Source of the DNA: Anaeramoeba flamelloides
Lineage: Eukaryota > Metamonada > Anaeramoebidae
NCBI GenBank assembly: GCA_027625915.1
Contig: JANTQA010000008.1
Location: 1,877,001-1,941,000, forward strand
Direction: 5' to 3'
DNA length: 64,000 nt
Under the pieces are notes generated by a model that was not told where the DNA came from, made no database searches, and saw only the letters and a list, made by a program, of their open reading frames with translations. Every line of letters starts with the position of its first letter. The first letter of the stretch is position 1. Positions 1 to 12,100 of the stretch are shown one piece after another. A program made the translations under genes and the position numbers.

Positions 1-3000
1 GTGCCTTTTATTATTTTTTTTATTTAATTTTTTTTGTTGCTTTTCCCATTGTAAATATTCCCGAACTGGGCGATGGGCAGCAGTAACACATAAAGTTTGA
101 AGGTCATGCCCAGAAAACCCTTCAGTTTCGACGGCTAGTTTATGAAAATTAAAATTTTCTTCAATTGCTTCGTCTTTCAAAATAACCTTTAAAATTTTTT
201 CTCTGGCTTCTAAATTGGGTAAACCAATATATAATCTTCTGGGGAACCTTCTTAAAACGGCGGGATCTAAATCATATGGTCTATTCGTTGCTGCAATAAT
301 TGTGATGTTTTCGTTTCTTCTTTTTAAACCATCACATTGCTCCATGAATGTATTTTTAATCTTTCTAGAAGCTTCGTGTTCATTGATTTTACCACGCGTA
401 GTCAGCATGCTATCAACTTCATCAATAAAGATTATACATGGCGCTATTTTCTGCGCTAAAGTGAAAATCGCTTTTGTATATTTTTCTCCATCACCAAACC
501 ATTTTGAACTGATTTTACTAATTTGTACATTTAGAAAATTTGCTTTGCTTTCAGTTGCCACGGCCTTTGCTAACATTGTTTTCCCATTTCCTAAATCAAA
601 ATATTAAAATTGATAATGAAATTGGATTTTGAAATATTATAAGAAATATCAATTTTAATAAAACTTTACAAAGAAAGAAATCCAGTAATCTAAACCCCAT
701 TACAAAAATTTGGACACACCCAAAATCAAAAATAGACAAAAAAAAACCCAATTTATTATATTTTTCCAAACCTAATATAAAACCTAATTTAAGTAACCCA
801 GCATTAATGTTTTATTAAGTAATCATTTTGATTCAAATAAAAGAAAAAAATATAAAACTCAAAAATAAAAATTGGTGTGTCCAAAATAACGGAACGAGTT
901 GAACAAAAAATGTATTACTAGATTTGTTGAAATTTCACCAACAATTGTTGATCGATCAAATGATAAGATACCATCTACCAATTGTATGTGACTTTCCAAT
1001 TTAATAAACTCAACACTAACATTCTATCAACCATCGAAAAAAATTCCAGATCTAACGAAAACAAATTACGTAAATGCAAAAAAGGAAATGAAAACAAAAA
1101 CAAAAAGATAAAAAATTAAATTGTTTGTAAAATCAAAATTATTTCCAAATTGAATATAAAGTTCAGTAACGATGTTCTTTCAACTTTTTAAACTGTGCCC
1201 AAAATTTTGGAATATAGTTTATTATATATTGTGATTATATTGCAATTTTCAATTCTATTATAATCTAATTGTTCATGAAAAAAAAAAAAAAAAATGAAAA
1301 TTTATTACAAATAATTATTTATTCTCTGATTTTGAATCATATTAAGTTTTTTTTTTTTTGATCCAAGTTTGAAAAAATAAAATTTATCAGTTTTTTTTCA
1401 TTCAAAGAAGATTTAAACAAAATGCCCTCACCATTATTTAAAAGATTGGAGATATAATTTTGAGAGGTAACAATTTTTTTATGCAATTTTCCCGACTTAA
1501 ATCTTTTAAGAATAAATTCAAAATTTAACTATTTTCAAAATTATTGTGAATTATCTGGAATTGTTTTGTAAATTTAAATTGGCTCTAAATTCAACAAACA
1601 AACTCAATTCTTCAAAAATTTGAACAAAAAAATCTTTTGACTTGTAATGAAAAAATTGGATGCACAAAAATTTTGATACACATTTTTTTTTATTGTTTAT
1701 AACAAACAAATTGTTATCTGTGATTTAATAATTAGGGAAAAAAATTATCAAAAGGTGTCGTCAAGATCTACCTAAAAATAGATCAGTAGTGGAAATTATT
1801 TTTTATTTTTAAATGATTAGCGTAACCATAGATTTGTCGGCTATAATTAAAGTGTGCTGTTATTAAGTTATATTGGAATGAGTATTCTCTCATGATTCAA
1901 ATGGTTTCTTTGACTCTAAAAAATCTTTATAAATATTATTGAACAATAAATTATTAGATTTTTTACTTTAGATCACAATTAAAAATTTGTCATTTTTGAA
2001 ATATTTTTTTTTTAATGACCTTATCGAACCAAAAATAGAAATCAAAAAAATAATATAATTCTGGCATTTAAAAAATTAATATTTAGAACTTTCAAAAGGT
2101 ACTATTTTTCCAATTTTTTTAATTTCAAAGATTTACTCAATAAGTATCAATATAATAAACAGAAAGATTGATTATTTTTGTTACCTTTTTTTAAAAAGCA
2201 AGTTTTTTTGAAAATTATCTGTCAAAATGGTCTCTTATTTGAATATTGAATTTTTTTAAAAAAATCGAATTTTTTAGCAACTAATCTATATTTCGCCAAA
2301 AATTTAAGAAAGATCTTGTGCAACTTGGGAGTCTGAATATTGTTTGTTCAACCTTTAAATTTGTTTGAAAGGGGGATTATTTTCTAAATTCTTGGAGTTT
2401 TTTACTAAAGAAAGGGATCTTTTTTAATTGATGAAATCAACTTTTGATACTATTTTATAATCAAAATTTTAGGATACATTTGAACCATGTAGCACTCATA
2501 CGATTTATTTTTAATGACAACATACTTTAATCTTAAAATTCTTCATTGGTAGACCCCAATTCCTTAATCACTTTCAAAGGTATAAAAATAAAAATAAATT
2601 TAAGATAAAAAAATCCACACCTTGTGACTAATCAATATAAACTATTTTTCAAAAATGTTGAATCACTTTATAATGTTATTGGAAGTGGTTTTGTATGGTT
2701 TTATCCCATATTCTTATTAAAAAAAAATATCTTCAATTTTTAGATCAGAATCATTTTTGTTTTAATTTTGTCAAATTATTGTTTTTGTTTTTCTTTTTCC
2801 TATGTTTTTATTTCTTTTTTTCTTTTTTATCCTTTGATCTTTTTATTTGTTATTTCTTTTTTTTTTTGATCATTTTTTTTGAACATAAAAGTTGGTAAAA
2901 AAAAAAGATCTTTTTAAATACCAATAAACCTTAATAAAATTGAGAATATGGAATTTCTTTTCAAATTAATATATTATTAACAAAAAAATTTTCCTGTTAA

Positions 3001-6000
3001 CCCCTTTTCAGTGAAATTTCAAAGCAATAAAAAATTCATAATGCTCATTTCAAAAAATTGTGGCTCAACTTTTTTTTTAGTTTTTGGTTTTATTTTTTTT
3101 TAATTTTTGAAATATCAGGCTTTTATAGATTTAGAATGATTTCAGGGCAAATTACTAATCAGATTTAAATAAGCAGTTGTTCGTGAATATTAAAAGAATG
3201 TATATATATATATATATATATCAATTTTTTATTTCAGGTGAGTCACAATTTTTGAAATGTATTTTAGTTAAAATTTTAGAAATGAATAAAATATTTAAAT
3301 TAAATTTTGAAAATTTTCAGTATTAATAAAAAAAAAAAAATTGGATTTGGTAAATTATCTTTAAAAACTATTCGTAGTCAGTTCTTATTATAATAATATA
3401 ATTTGTGTGCTTAAAAAAAAAAATAATTCCACTAAAAAATCTTGTTTAATATTAACTGCATTTAAAATAAAAATAAATCAAATAAAATCAAAGTACATAA
3501 TTTAAACGAATAGAAAATCAAAAAATAAAAAAAAAAAAAAAAAAATATGATCATTACCTGGTGGTCCAAATAATAAAATTCCATTCGAAGAATTTAATAA
3601 ATTAACAGTTCTAAACAATTCAGGTCTTCTTAAAGGCAAAATTACTAAATCGTGTAATATTTTTTTTGTTTCTTTCATCGATCCAATATCATCAAATTTT
3701 ACATTGATCATATCCGATGTTAAAATTTCTGATAAAAATTCCTTTTCGTATTGATTGTCTGTTATTACTGCGTCTATTGAATTTTCTTCTATATTTTCAC
3801 CAAGTTGGTCAGCATAAATAGACATTGCAAAGGCTAAATCTTCATCGTTAATGTTTCGAAATGAATTGCCATTACTGTTTCTGCCTTTATTTTCAAATTG
3901 CCTTTTTCTTTGTAATCTTTCATTCTGTGATTTATTTTGTCTTAATTCATTTGGTAGTTTGTCTTTAATATTATTAAAATACTTTTCTTTAAAATTAATA
4001 ATTTCATTATTTTTTTTATTTTGATTATTTTCAATTTCAATTTTATTTTGATCACCAAACCTCTCTCCATCATTCTCATTATTGGTTTCTTTTTCAACTT
4101 CAACATCAACTTCAACTTCAATTTCTTGATTTTTCTTTTTTCTTTTTTTGAGATCACTTTCATTTTGTAAATTCGATAATGAATTCATATTACACCATCT
4201 CGCAATATGTACCATTTCTTCAAGTGTGTATTTTTTTGAGTTTAAATATTTTTTTAAATTTAAACTTGTTGGGATTTTTAATTTATGATTTTTTAAGCAT
4301 TGTTCTAAAAGTTTTTTATTTTGATTTATTCTCATTGTTTCTTGATCCTTTTTAATCATTTTTTCCCATAAATCCACCTTTTTTTTAAATTTTGATTGTG
4401 GTTGTTCAATAACAATTATCTCTGTAAAATTTTTTTGAATAAATAGAAAGCAGTCCATTTGAAATTTTATTGAATCTGTTGATTGGGGATTGGTGTGATT
4501 ACGATGGTTATAAGCAGATGTTCTTGTGCCTGTAGGCGTGTTCATACCACCATTCTTATCATTTAGATTAAAGTTGTTTGTGTTTATTTGAATAATATCC
4601 AGATACCTTTGATTTAAAAAGGAAATTTTTTTTTTACTTTCAAATTCTTTTTGAAAATAATCTTTAAATAATCTTGTATTTGAAATCGAACCTATTAAAA
4701 TTATAGATTCTTTCATTCGCATTAAACGCTCCAAACCTTTAATTACCAACTGTACAGTATTATTAGATTGATGAAAATATTTGTCTATTTCTTGTAAATA
4801 AAATATAATATTATTCTCATCTGCCATAACATTACTCAAAATTGAATTGAAAAATAAAATTTCCCGTTTAAGTTGGTTTGGATCGACGATTTTTATTTGG
4901 TTTTTTTTTACCCAATATCCATATTTTGTTTTATTTGGACAAACCCCCCCTAAGTCACATCCATTTTTATATTCTTTTTCAAAAATTACACCTAAATAGG
5001 TGCTGTTGGGATTGTTCCCAAAAATATACACAACTTCACCCCTATCACCAACATTTGGCTGATCTGTTAATTCTTTTTGTTTTTTTTGATTATTCTGATT
5101 TATGCCCGTGTTATTGAGATTGGTTTGAGATTTTTTTGAAGACTGGGAAGTAAATTCTACAGTTGTACCTCTTTTAATGATAGAATTTTGATGGTGTGAT
5201 TTTGGTAAAGTTTTTTGTAAAAAATCATTGGACTTTATATTAAAAACTGTTGCATCGAGTTCATTAGATAATATTTGACAAATTTTTGAGTGCATAATTT
5301 CATTGCCTTAATAGTAAGAAAGTATATAAAAAATATTAATATATGTATATATATATATGTGTGTGTTTATGATTAAGTTAGTTCAATTATTATTATTTTT
5401 TTAAATACAACAATAAAAGTTGGGTTTTTTTTTTATTATTAAAATCTGTTGCAACAAACCAAAAATTAGTAAAAATGAATTTTTTGTTTCATATTGTATT
5501 TTTCATATTTATTAATGCTTTGGGAATATTTCAAAAATAAAATTTATTTATTTCCAAGAAGAAAGAAATAATAAATCTTTAAATCAAAAAAGTTAATTAC
5601 ACAAAAAAAAGAATTAATGACGAATGAATTATGAAAGATCTTTAATGAGAATTTTTAAAATGATCAATACGAAATGCTTTATTGAATTTATGATAATGAA
5701 AAAAATTGTAAAAAAATGTTTAAATTAGATTTAGCTAAAAGTGTTAAACTATTTTGGCTAAATTGTGTAAATGTAAAATTTTCAATTTTTTTAATTTCCT
5801 AGAAGGATATTTTTTAATTCCTTTTTATAAATCTTAAAATAGAAACTCAAAATAATAGTATTACAGTATTAAAAATCCTTAATTTAGAATTTCCAAAAGT
5901 AACTATTTTTTTAATTTTTTAAATTTCAAAGATTAACTCAATAACTGTCAACATAAAAACCCAAAGACTGATTAATTTTGTTTCCTTTTTATAAAGCTAA

Positions 6001-9000
6001 TTGTAACATCAATATATTTCCAAGATTTACAAATAATTGCCCAAAGAATCTATTGGTTAATTATTAATTATTTTAGTAGCTTATCTACATTTCGCAACAA
6101 ATTTAAGAAAGATATTTTGCAACTTTTAAATTTAGAATATTGATGGTTCAGCCTTTAAATTCGTGGCTAAATGCAGATTTTTTCTTGAATTCGAAAGTTT
6201 TTTTACTAATATATAGGATCATTTTTAATTGGTGGGATAAACATTGATCACTACTTGACTATTAGATTTTTTAAAGAAATTTGAACCACGGAGCACTAAT
6301 GTGGTTACACCCAATAATAACACACGTTGATCTTTGGCTTCTCCTTGGTAGATGCTAATCCCTGAAGGAATAAAAAGAAAATTTCTTGAATTTTGTTTTA
6401 ATTTCTTAAATCAAAAAAAAAAATAATGAAGTTTTTCCATAATTCAAAAGAATAGAGAAAAATCAAAGATTTTATTCAATTCTTTTAAATTAAAAAAAAC
6501 CTAACCTGAAGTGCCGTCAAGTGTCGTAAAGTGCCTAGCTTTTTTTTTTCGATTTTTGTTTTTGTTCCAAAAATCTAATGATTTTCTAATCAAAACAATA
6601 ATTTAAAAAAACCTAACGGCAAATTAGAGTAATTAAAAACTCCACCCTTAAATAATAATAAATAAGAATTAAAACCCTTTTTCAAGTTTTCTACCTAAAA
6701 AAGTGAAAACTTTTTCAGAATTAAGATTTTTGAAAGTTTTACGTTTTCAAAAAGTGAGTTATAAACTTCTAAAAATGTGAAGTAGGGGTTGGAGTGGGAA
6801 TAAAAACAAATTGTAAAAAAAAAGTTTTCACTTTTTGAAGGAAGTAAGTACATTTTTCAAATTTTGAATGTCACCATTTATGTGAAACTGAATGATTCAA
6901 ATCATTTCTTTAACCAAGCACAATTGGTATTTTAATAAATACGAGAGTGGGATATATCCTCATATAAGATATTTTCATACGAACTAAAAAATGAAAATCA
7001 AAAAAATGAAAAAATTGATCAGAAAAAAAATAAATAAAAATCATTTATTTCTTGGTCTTATCTGTAACATTTGATAGAATGACTTATTCTTTAATTTGGG
7101 TTTTATTTTTAATTCTTCAAGAAAATACTTTTGTTTGTAATATTTTTGAGAAAAAAATTACTTTTTATTTCTAAAGAATTTCAAAATCAATTTAAAAAAC
7201 CTATTTTCATTCAATTCATCTAATTCTTGTTTTGGTTCAGAAAATAAGATTTTTATTGATTTATTCATCTTCTTCAGAAATATAGATTTATTGGACAAAT
7301 TCGTTTGATTTGATAATTATTTATTTTTCATTAAAATGAGAACGAAAAATAATTCCGAATATCTGATTGAAATTCTTTCTTAAATTTTTCTTTTCATTTA
7401 TATTGAATCTTTTGTAACTGTTTTTTGATTCCGAGAATTCAACCCCTTTATTTTAATTTTTGAAATAGTATTATTTATTTTTGGTATTGTTTGAGAAAAA
7501 TATTTGAAAATTGAATTTTGAAAGGCAAATTTGTAAAAAAATGTTTTGTAAAATAATAATAAATAGTAATGGGGCGAGTAATTCAAGGTTATAAATTATT
7601 TGTGTTCATACAAATTAAGAAGATAAAGAAAACAAATCTTCAAAAATAAGCTTTGGTCGTTTTTTTTTTTTTAATTCTTGATTTCAATAAATTTCTTTAG
7701 AAAGGTGATCTTTCATGTTTTGTCTTTTAAAAGAAAATATTTGTTTCAAATACACACCTTTTCGGTTCTATTTTTTTGGTTTACTCTCTTTGATTAATTT
7801 CACTTATTTCGTAGAAACACATTCCTAGATCCAAAACCAAATTTAATAAAACTCAAAAATATAATCAAAAAAAATGTTCTAAAAAATTGAAAAATGAAAG
7901 ATTCAACTCTGAATTATTTTGGGTTCGCTTTCTTTTCACAAATAGAGCTGTAAATGTATTTTGGTTTTCAAAGTTTCAATATCTGGTGTAACTCAAAAAA
8001 TATTTTTTTAGTAATGTTTACACAATTAAAATTTTTCAAAACGGTAAAATGTACTTAGTTAAAAAAAAAAACCCAAAAAAAGTTTTAATTTGGAATTATT
8101 GTTGACATGTTCATTTTTATTATCTCAAAAAAAGTCTAAATTGAATTAAATACAGGGTAAAGTATTTGGTATTGTATTTGAATCCTATCATAGTCAATTT
8201 CATAAAAAAAAAAAATAAAGTACTCACTTTGTTAAAATAGCTTTACTTTTAAAAACTTTTTTAAAGTTCCTCTCGTAATTTTAATTTCTCTTTTACTAAT
8301 ATTCCAAACCTTGAAAATAATTGCTGTTAAATTTCACCAAAATATTTCAATTTCCAAAATTCAGTGAAAAGGGAATTCATTTTTACATTCAAACCTTGAG
8401 GTGGTTCTGTAGTCTCTTGAAAAGCTTCCAATTTAACTTATAATCAAAATGGAAAAATAAAATGCAAAAAGAAAATTGAATTTACAAACCTGATTGACCT
8501 AAAAAAATGATTTTTTCTTGGAATTTGAATTGTTTTGAAAGTAACTGGTTTTGATTCTTTTTTCTGAACTTAACTCTGCGAATAATATTTTTTAATTGTT
8601 CTTTTGTAGTTTCATCAATTGGGTATTCAAAATTGTCAATTGATTGATTGTTTGTTTGTTTTGTACATTTTTGGATCCGTTGTTGGCTTTGTTCAAGAAT
8701 CTGTTTCTTTATTTGGTATTCTCTTTGCCTTGAGAAATGAACCCTTTTCAGTATTTGGTAAAACTGTTGTATTTGTTTGTTCTTGTCGTTAAATAAAAAA
8801 GGTGAACTTGAGAAATATTTGCAAGTCACAAACAAATAATGGATGCTGATATTTGTGGATTCTACAATAATTAAATCACCGTCCGTAATGATGTGAAAAT
8901 GCTTAGGCTGAATAATTTTATGATTTAGTTTTACAAAGCCAAGGTTACCAACCACTTCAAGATAGAATTTTTGTCCTCGGATGTTGCGTAAAGAAAATAA

Positions 9001-9138
9001 TTGTTGGCTGAGAACATCTTTATTACCAATTTGGAGTGAGCACTTCTGAGAAGAGCCAATCACAAAATAAGGGTTGGTGACTTTAATTGGTGCAATTACT
9101 TGTGTTTGACAAAACAAATAAGCCCATACGTTGATCAT
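1..9138 (-). CDS. FHA-AAA ATPase, three exons seen, 3' end off window
   Basis: Exons 9138-8490, 5306-3558 and 590-<1 join in frame and give about 996 residues before the edge. In order: an FHA domain (residues ~5-100, with VIGSSQKCSLQI and LNHKII); a degenerate P-loop-like GQSGNE; an SH3-like barrel (~260-357, with DLGGVC); a Q/N/K-rich linker; and a AAA module from VKFDDIG (~752) with Walker A GPPGNGKT (~800), Walker B IIFIDEVDS, ATNRP and RRFPRR. This domain order is that of the plant FHA/AAA proteins of the ATAD1/Msp1-DAA1 group (family knowledge). Those belong to the clade that remodels or extracts membrane proteins; the role here is inferred. Walker A has Asn where Thr is usual, with Lys and Thr kept. 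The start at 9138 is the first Met before the FHA core. No acceptor AG lies just upstream, but an earlier exon cannot be excluded. Confidence 0.88.
697..1216. repeat. Mariner-like MITE, copy A
   Basis: The ends are imperfect inverted repeats: TACAAAAATTTGGACACACC on the left and GCCCAAAATTTTGGAATA on the right. An internal GGTGTGTCC at about 875 also pairs with the left end. A second, diverged copy is at 60431-60957; shared blocks include GATCGATCAAATG and ATCAAAATTATTTCCAA. TIRs ending in CACACC-type sequence near TA suggest a Tc1/mariner-type non-autonomous element (inference). No transposase is visible. Confidence 0.7.
2015..2590 (+). repeat. Dispersed repeat family R7, copy 1
   Basis: It shares long diverged stretches with 5810-6370 in the same orientation: TTTCAAAGATT(T/A)ACTCAATAA, a block starting CTA(T/C)ATTTCGC, AATTTAAGAAAGAT and a block around TTGAACCA(T/C)G(T/G)AGCACT. 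No clear terminal repeats were found. Both copies lie inside introns of the same gene, so it is either an old intron duplication or the same element inserted twice. Confidence 0.65.
5810..6370 (+). repeat. Dispersed repeat family R7, copy 2
   Basis: This is the partner of 2015-2590, in the same orientation. The shared order of blocks runs from AATAGAAA(T/C)C through ATTTAAGAAAGAT to TTGGTAGA(C/T). It is too diverged to be recent. Confidence 0.65.
6428..6500. repeat. Palindromic repeat R6, copy 1
   Basis: The core is a fold-back in which TTCAAAAGAATAGAGAAAAATC pairs with GATTTTATTCAATTCTTTTAA. Related cores lie at 30301-30370, 38752-38820 and 56648-56715. Flanking sequence is partly shared as well: GTGCCTAGC followed by a T-run occurs here at 6531 and again at 30222. 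It is probably part of a larger fold-back element. Confidence 0.6.
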
Positions 9139-12100
9139 TAAAAATAATCAAAAAGAAAAAGTAGAAAGCATAAAAAAATGAAATTAATTTATAGTTTAAG
9201 GGTTTAAACATACAAGTCTTTAAAAGTGATTTCTTAGATTTTGGTTGATAAGTGGAATCACTTTCAAGAATTATACCTTTATAGTTTGAAAAGGAGAGGC
9301 TAAAGGAGTTAAAAAAACTGTAAAAGAAAATATTTATTTTGTTTGTTATGACTTGTGATTTTAAACTTTTAAACATAACACGAGTTATTATTAATCTTAT
9401 TTTTCATACAGTGATCAAAATAATGCATGCACGAAGAAAATTATCCATGTTTCAAAATATTATCCGTGCTTTTTTTTCTTCTTGTATCAAGGCAATATCC
9501 AATCTACAACCAAATAGTATACCTAAGTTCAAATCAATTTTGAAAGTAAAGGTCTGGATATTTTCAGTAAAATTTAAATTATTCATGCAAATAGTTGAAA
9601 ATTTTTCATAATAGTCTCATAATTTTTTTAGTTTTTTTGTTTTTTTGATGATAAAAATTCTCTTTAAAATTTACTCTATTTTTTGAGATAAATTTTGCCT
9701 ATGATCCTTCATTTTTAGAATTTCTTTTGAAATAATAGAACTTTAAGAAACCAACACCATATTTTTATAAGGGTTTATTATTGATTTCTTTGATTGGTTG
9801 ATGTAAAGGTCTTCTATAATAAAAAAAACAGGTTTTTTTTTTAAGACACACATTAAATTTTTTTGCACGCTTTATTTTGACTACAGTAATTTTAAAACAT
9901 TTGATTAAATTGAAATCAGATATCTTAAAGTTTAAATGATATAATTTCTCAATGCTCTTGAAAACTTGTGAAATTCATTTTGAAAAATCAAAATAAAGTA
10001 TTTGAAAGAAAGTAAAAGGGTTATTTACACTAAAACTTGATGATTTGAAAATAAGTCCTATTATCACATAAATAACCACCAATAATACACTCCATAAAAT
10101 TATAACGATCTAGTCTTAAGTATAAAATTATCTATTTATATATTCATTTTTTTCTTGAATTTTGTTGTCATTTGGAAAAATAAACGTTATGAAAAAAAGT
10201 TGAAAAAAAATCTAGATTGATCGTTGAGTTGAAAGGGTTAACCTTCAATGTATTTAAGAATTACAATTAAAGAGATAGATCTACAACTCCATGATCGTTT
10301 TTTCAATTCTTATAAAAAAATTTGTTACAAATGTAATTTACCAAATATCAGAAAAAATATTTATCAAAAGAAAATTTTTTTTTGTTTGATTTAAAGTGTT
10401 AATACTCGCATATAAACTAACTTTTAAAGGAATTCTCTTTTAAGTAGAAATGAAAAATTTTATTAATTTTTTCTATTATTATTTATGGAAAAAACCAAAA
10501 ATAAAAGAGACATTGATTACCATTGTTTGCCTTTTTTTAATCGATACAATTGTTTACTACTTGAATACAATTATGAATAACCAAACTAAATTTTGGTTAT
10601 ATTTCCAAAAAAATGCATAGACTCTAGGAATGAAATTTTTACTAAAACTATACAGAATTATTAAAAATTCAAATAATCATAAAATTAAATATTTTCTTAG
10701 GGAAATCTTACACCCAACTCTCTATGACATAAACATTTCATATTTATTAAATAATGGGATAAAAAAAAAAATAATAAAAAAATGAAATAATAAAATAATA
10801 AAACATTTTGTATTGAAAATAGTCTTCTTTTTTGATTTAACTATCTTGTATGATAATTCTCAGCATTTTACATCAAAAAGAAGAAATCATCAATTTCATA
10901 AGGGAAAATCTCTATTACTTTCCTCATCAAATTTTCTCTTTTTAAATGATGATTATTGTTTATTCCAACCCATTCTATTTGATATAAGTTTTAAAATTGT
11001 AACTTATGACGAATATGAAAGAATAAAATTTAAAAACAGCTAAAAAAAAATTATTTTTCCATTTAAATATGAATTCTTTTTCTCTCAAATTAATTTTGAA
11101 ATTGAATTCAGGATTTTTTTTCTCAAATAGCACTATTAGTGATATGTACAAGTTAAAAACTACTATTTTTGTGAAAATTCGAATCATTTAAAAAGCTTCT
11201 TCTTCTTTGAAATATATTTATTTTTAATCAAAATAAAAAAATTTTATGTCCACAATTTTAAAATAAGCAAAACAAAAATGAAATGTATTGATAAGGTTAT
11301 TGAATTTTCCAAATAAATATCATCAACCAAAGGGTTTTATATACAGTTATCATATTTTATTTATGTTTTTATGTTTTATGAAGAATTCTATCTAATCAAA
11401 TATCAATTATTCTGAAAAAAGTACAGTTCTCTAATAAACAATTATGTTTAAGAAAAACAAAATGAAAAAAAAAAGGGAAAAGACAAAAAAAAAAGTTAAA
11501 ACTATTTTTCAAAAAATACAAGTATTACAAAATTAGAGGAAATGGTATTATTGTTCTTTTTAATATTTTTAATAATTTGAAAAATTATGAAATCTATTTA
11601 TTTCAGTGAATAATATAATATTTTTATTTCAAAGATATAATGTCAGAAAATTTATTTATTCAATGTATTTTTATTGAAGTTAATATTTAAAGTTATAAAA
11701 GATTGTGAAACAATGTTTTACACTATTCTGTTGTTATATTTATGCATGTAAATCAATCATTTTGCAAATAAAATTAAAACAAAATGGAATCATTTTTTAC
11801 TTTAAATTTTTTTTTAATTTTGCCTTCTTTTATCTGCAATTTAATTTAGAAAATATTTTTTTTTACAAGAATGATATTTGATAAATTAAGCTGTATATTT
11901 CGATTAGAAAATAACGATACATTATCTTATCTTTTATAAACAGTTAAATCTCAATTAATTTTTAATTCAGAATTATCATGTAATTAGTCTGCTTTGTAAT
12001 GTATCATGCTTTTCTCATATTATCATGATTGTTGGTAATATCATGATTTTACCAAATATCATATATTTTATAAAACTAATCTATATTTTATATAAATATC

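Larger units (their letters stand above)
591..3557 (-). other. Intron 2 of the FHA-AAA gene, 2967 bp
   Basis: The donor reads CCAG|GTAATG at 3557 and the acceptor TTTAG|GAAATG at 591. Removing the stretch turns GPPG + NGKT into a complete Walker A, with the Gly codon split in phase 1. The intron holds a mariner-like MITE (697-1216), one copy of a 570 bp dispersed repeat (2015-2590), a TA microsatellite (3199-3221) and A/T runs. I see no coding segment in it; the reading frame at 2695-2898 is Phe-rich noise. Confidence 0.85.
5307..8489 (-). other. Intron 1 of the FHA-AAA gene, 3183 bp
   Basis: The donor is TCAG|GTTTGT at 8489 and the acceptor TTAAG|GCAATG at 5307. Joining gives GQSG-NEIM, which aligns with the family sequence G-PAG-SEIY in front of the pseudo-P-loop. 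The intron carries the second R7 copy (5810-6370), a palindromic repeat (6428-6500), a small inverted repeat around 6698-6838 (arms AAAAAGTGAAAACTTTTT-like) and A/T runs. No exon was recognised in it. Confidence 0.85.
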
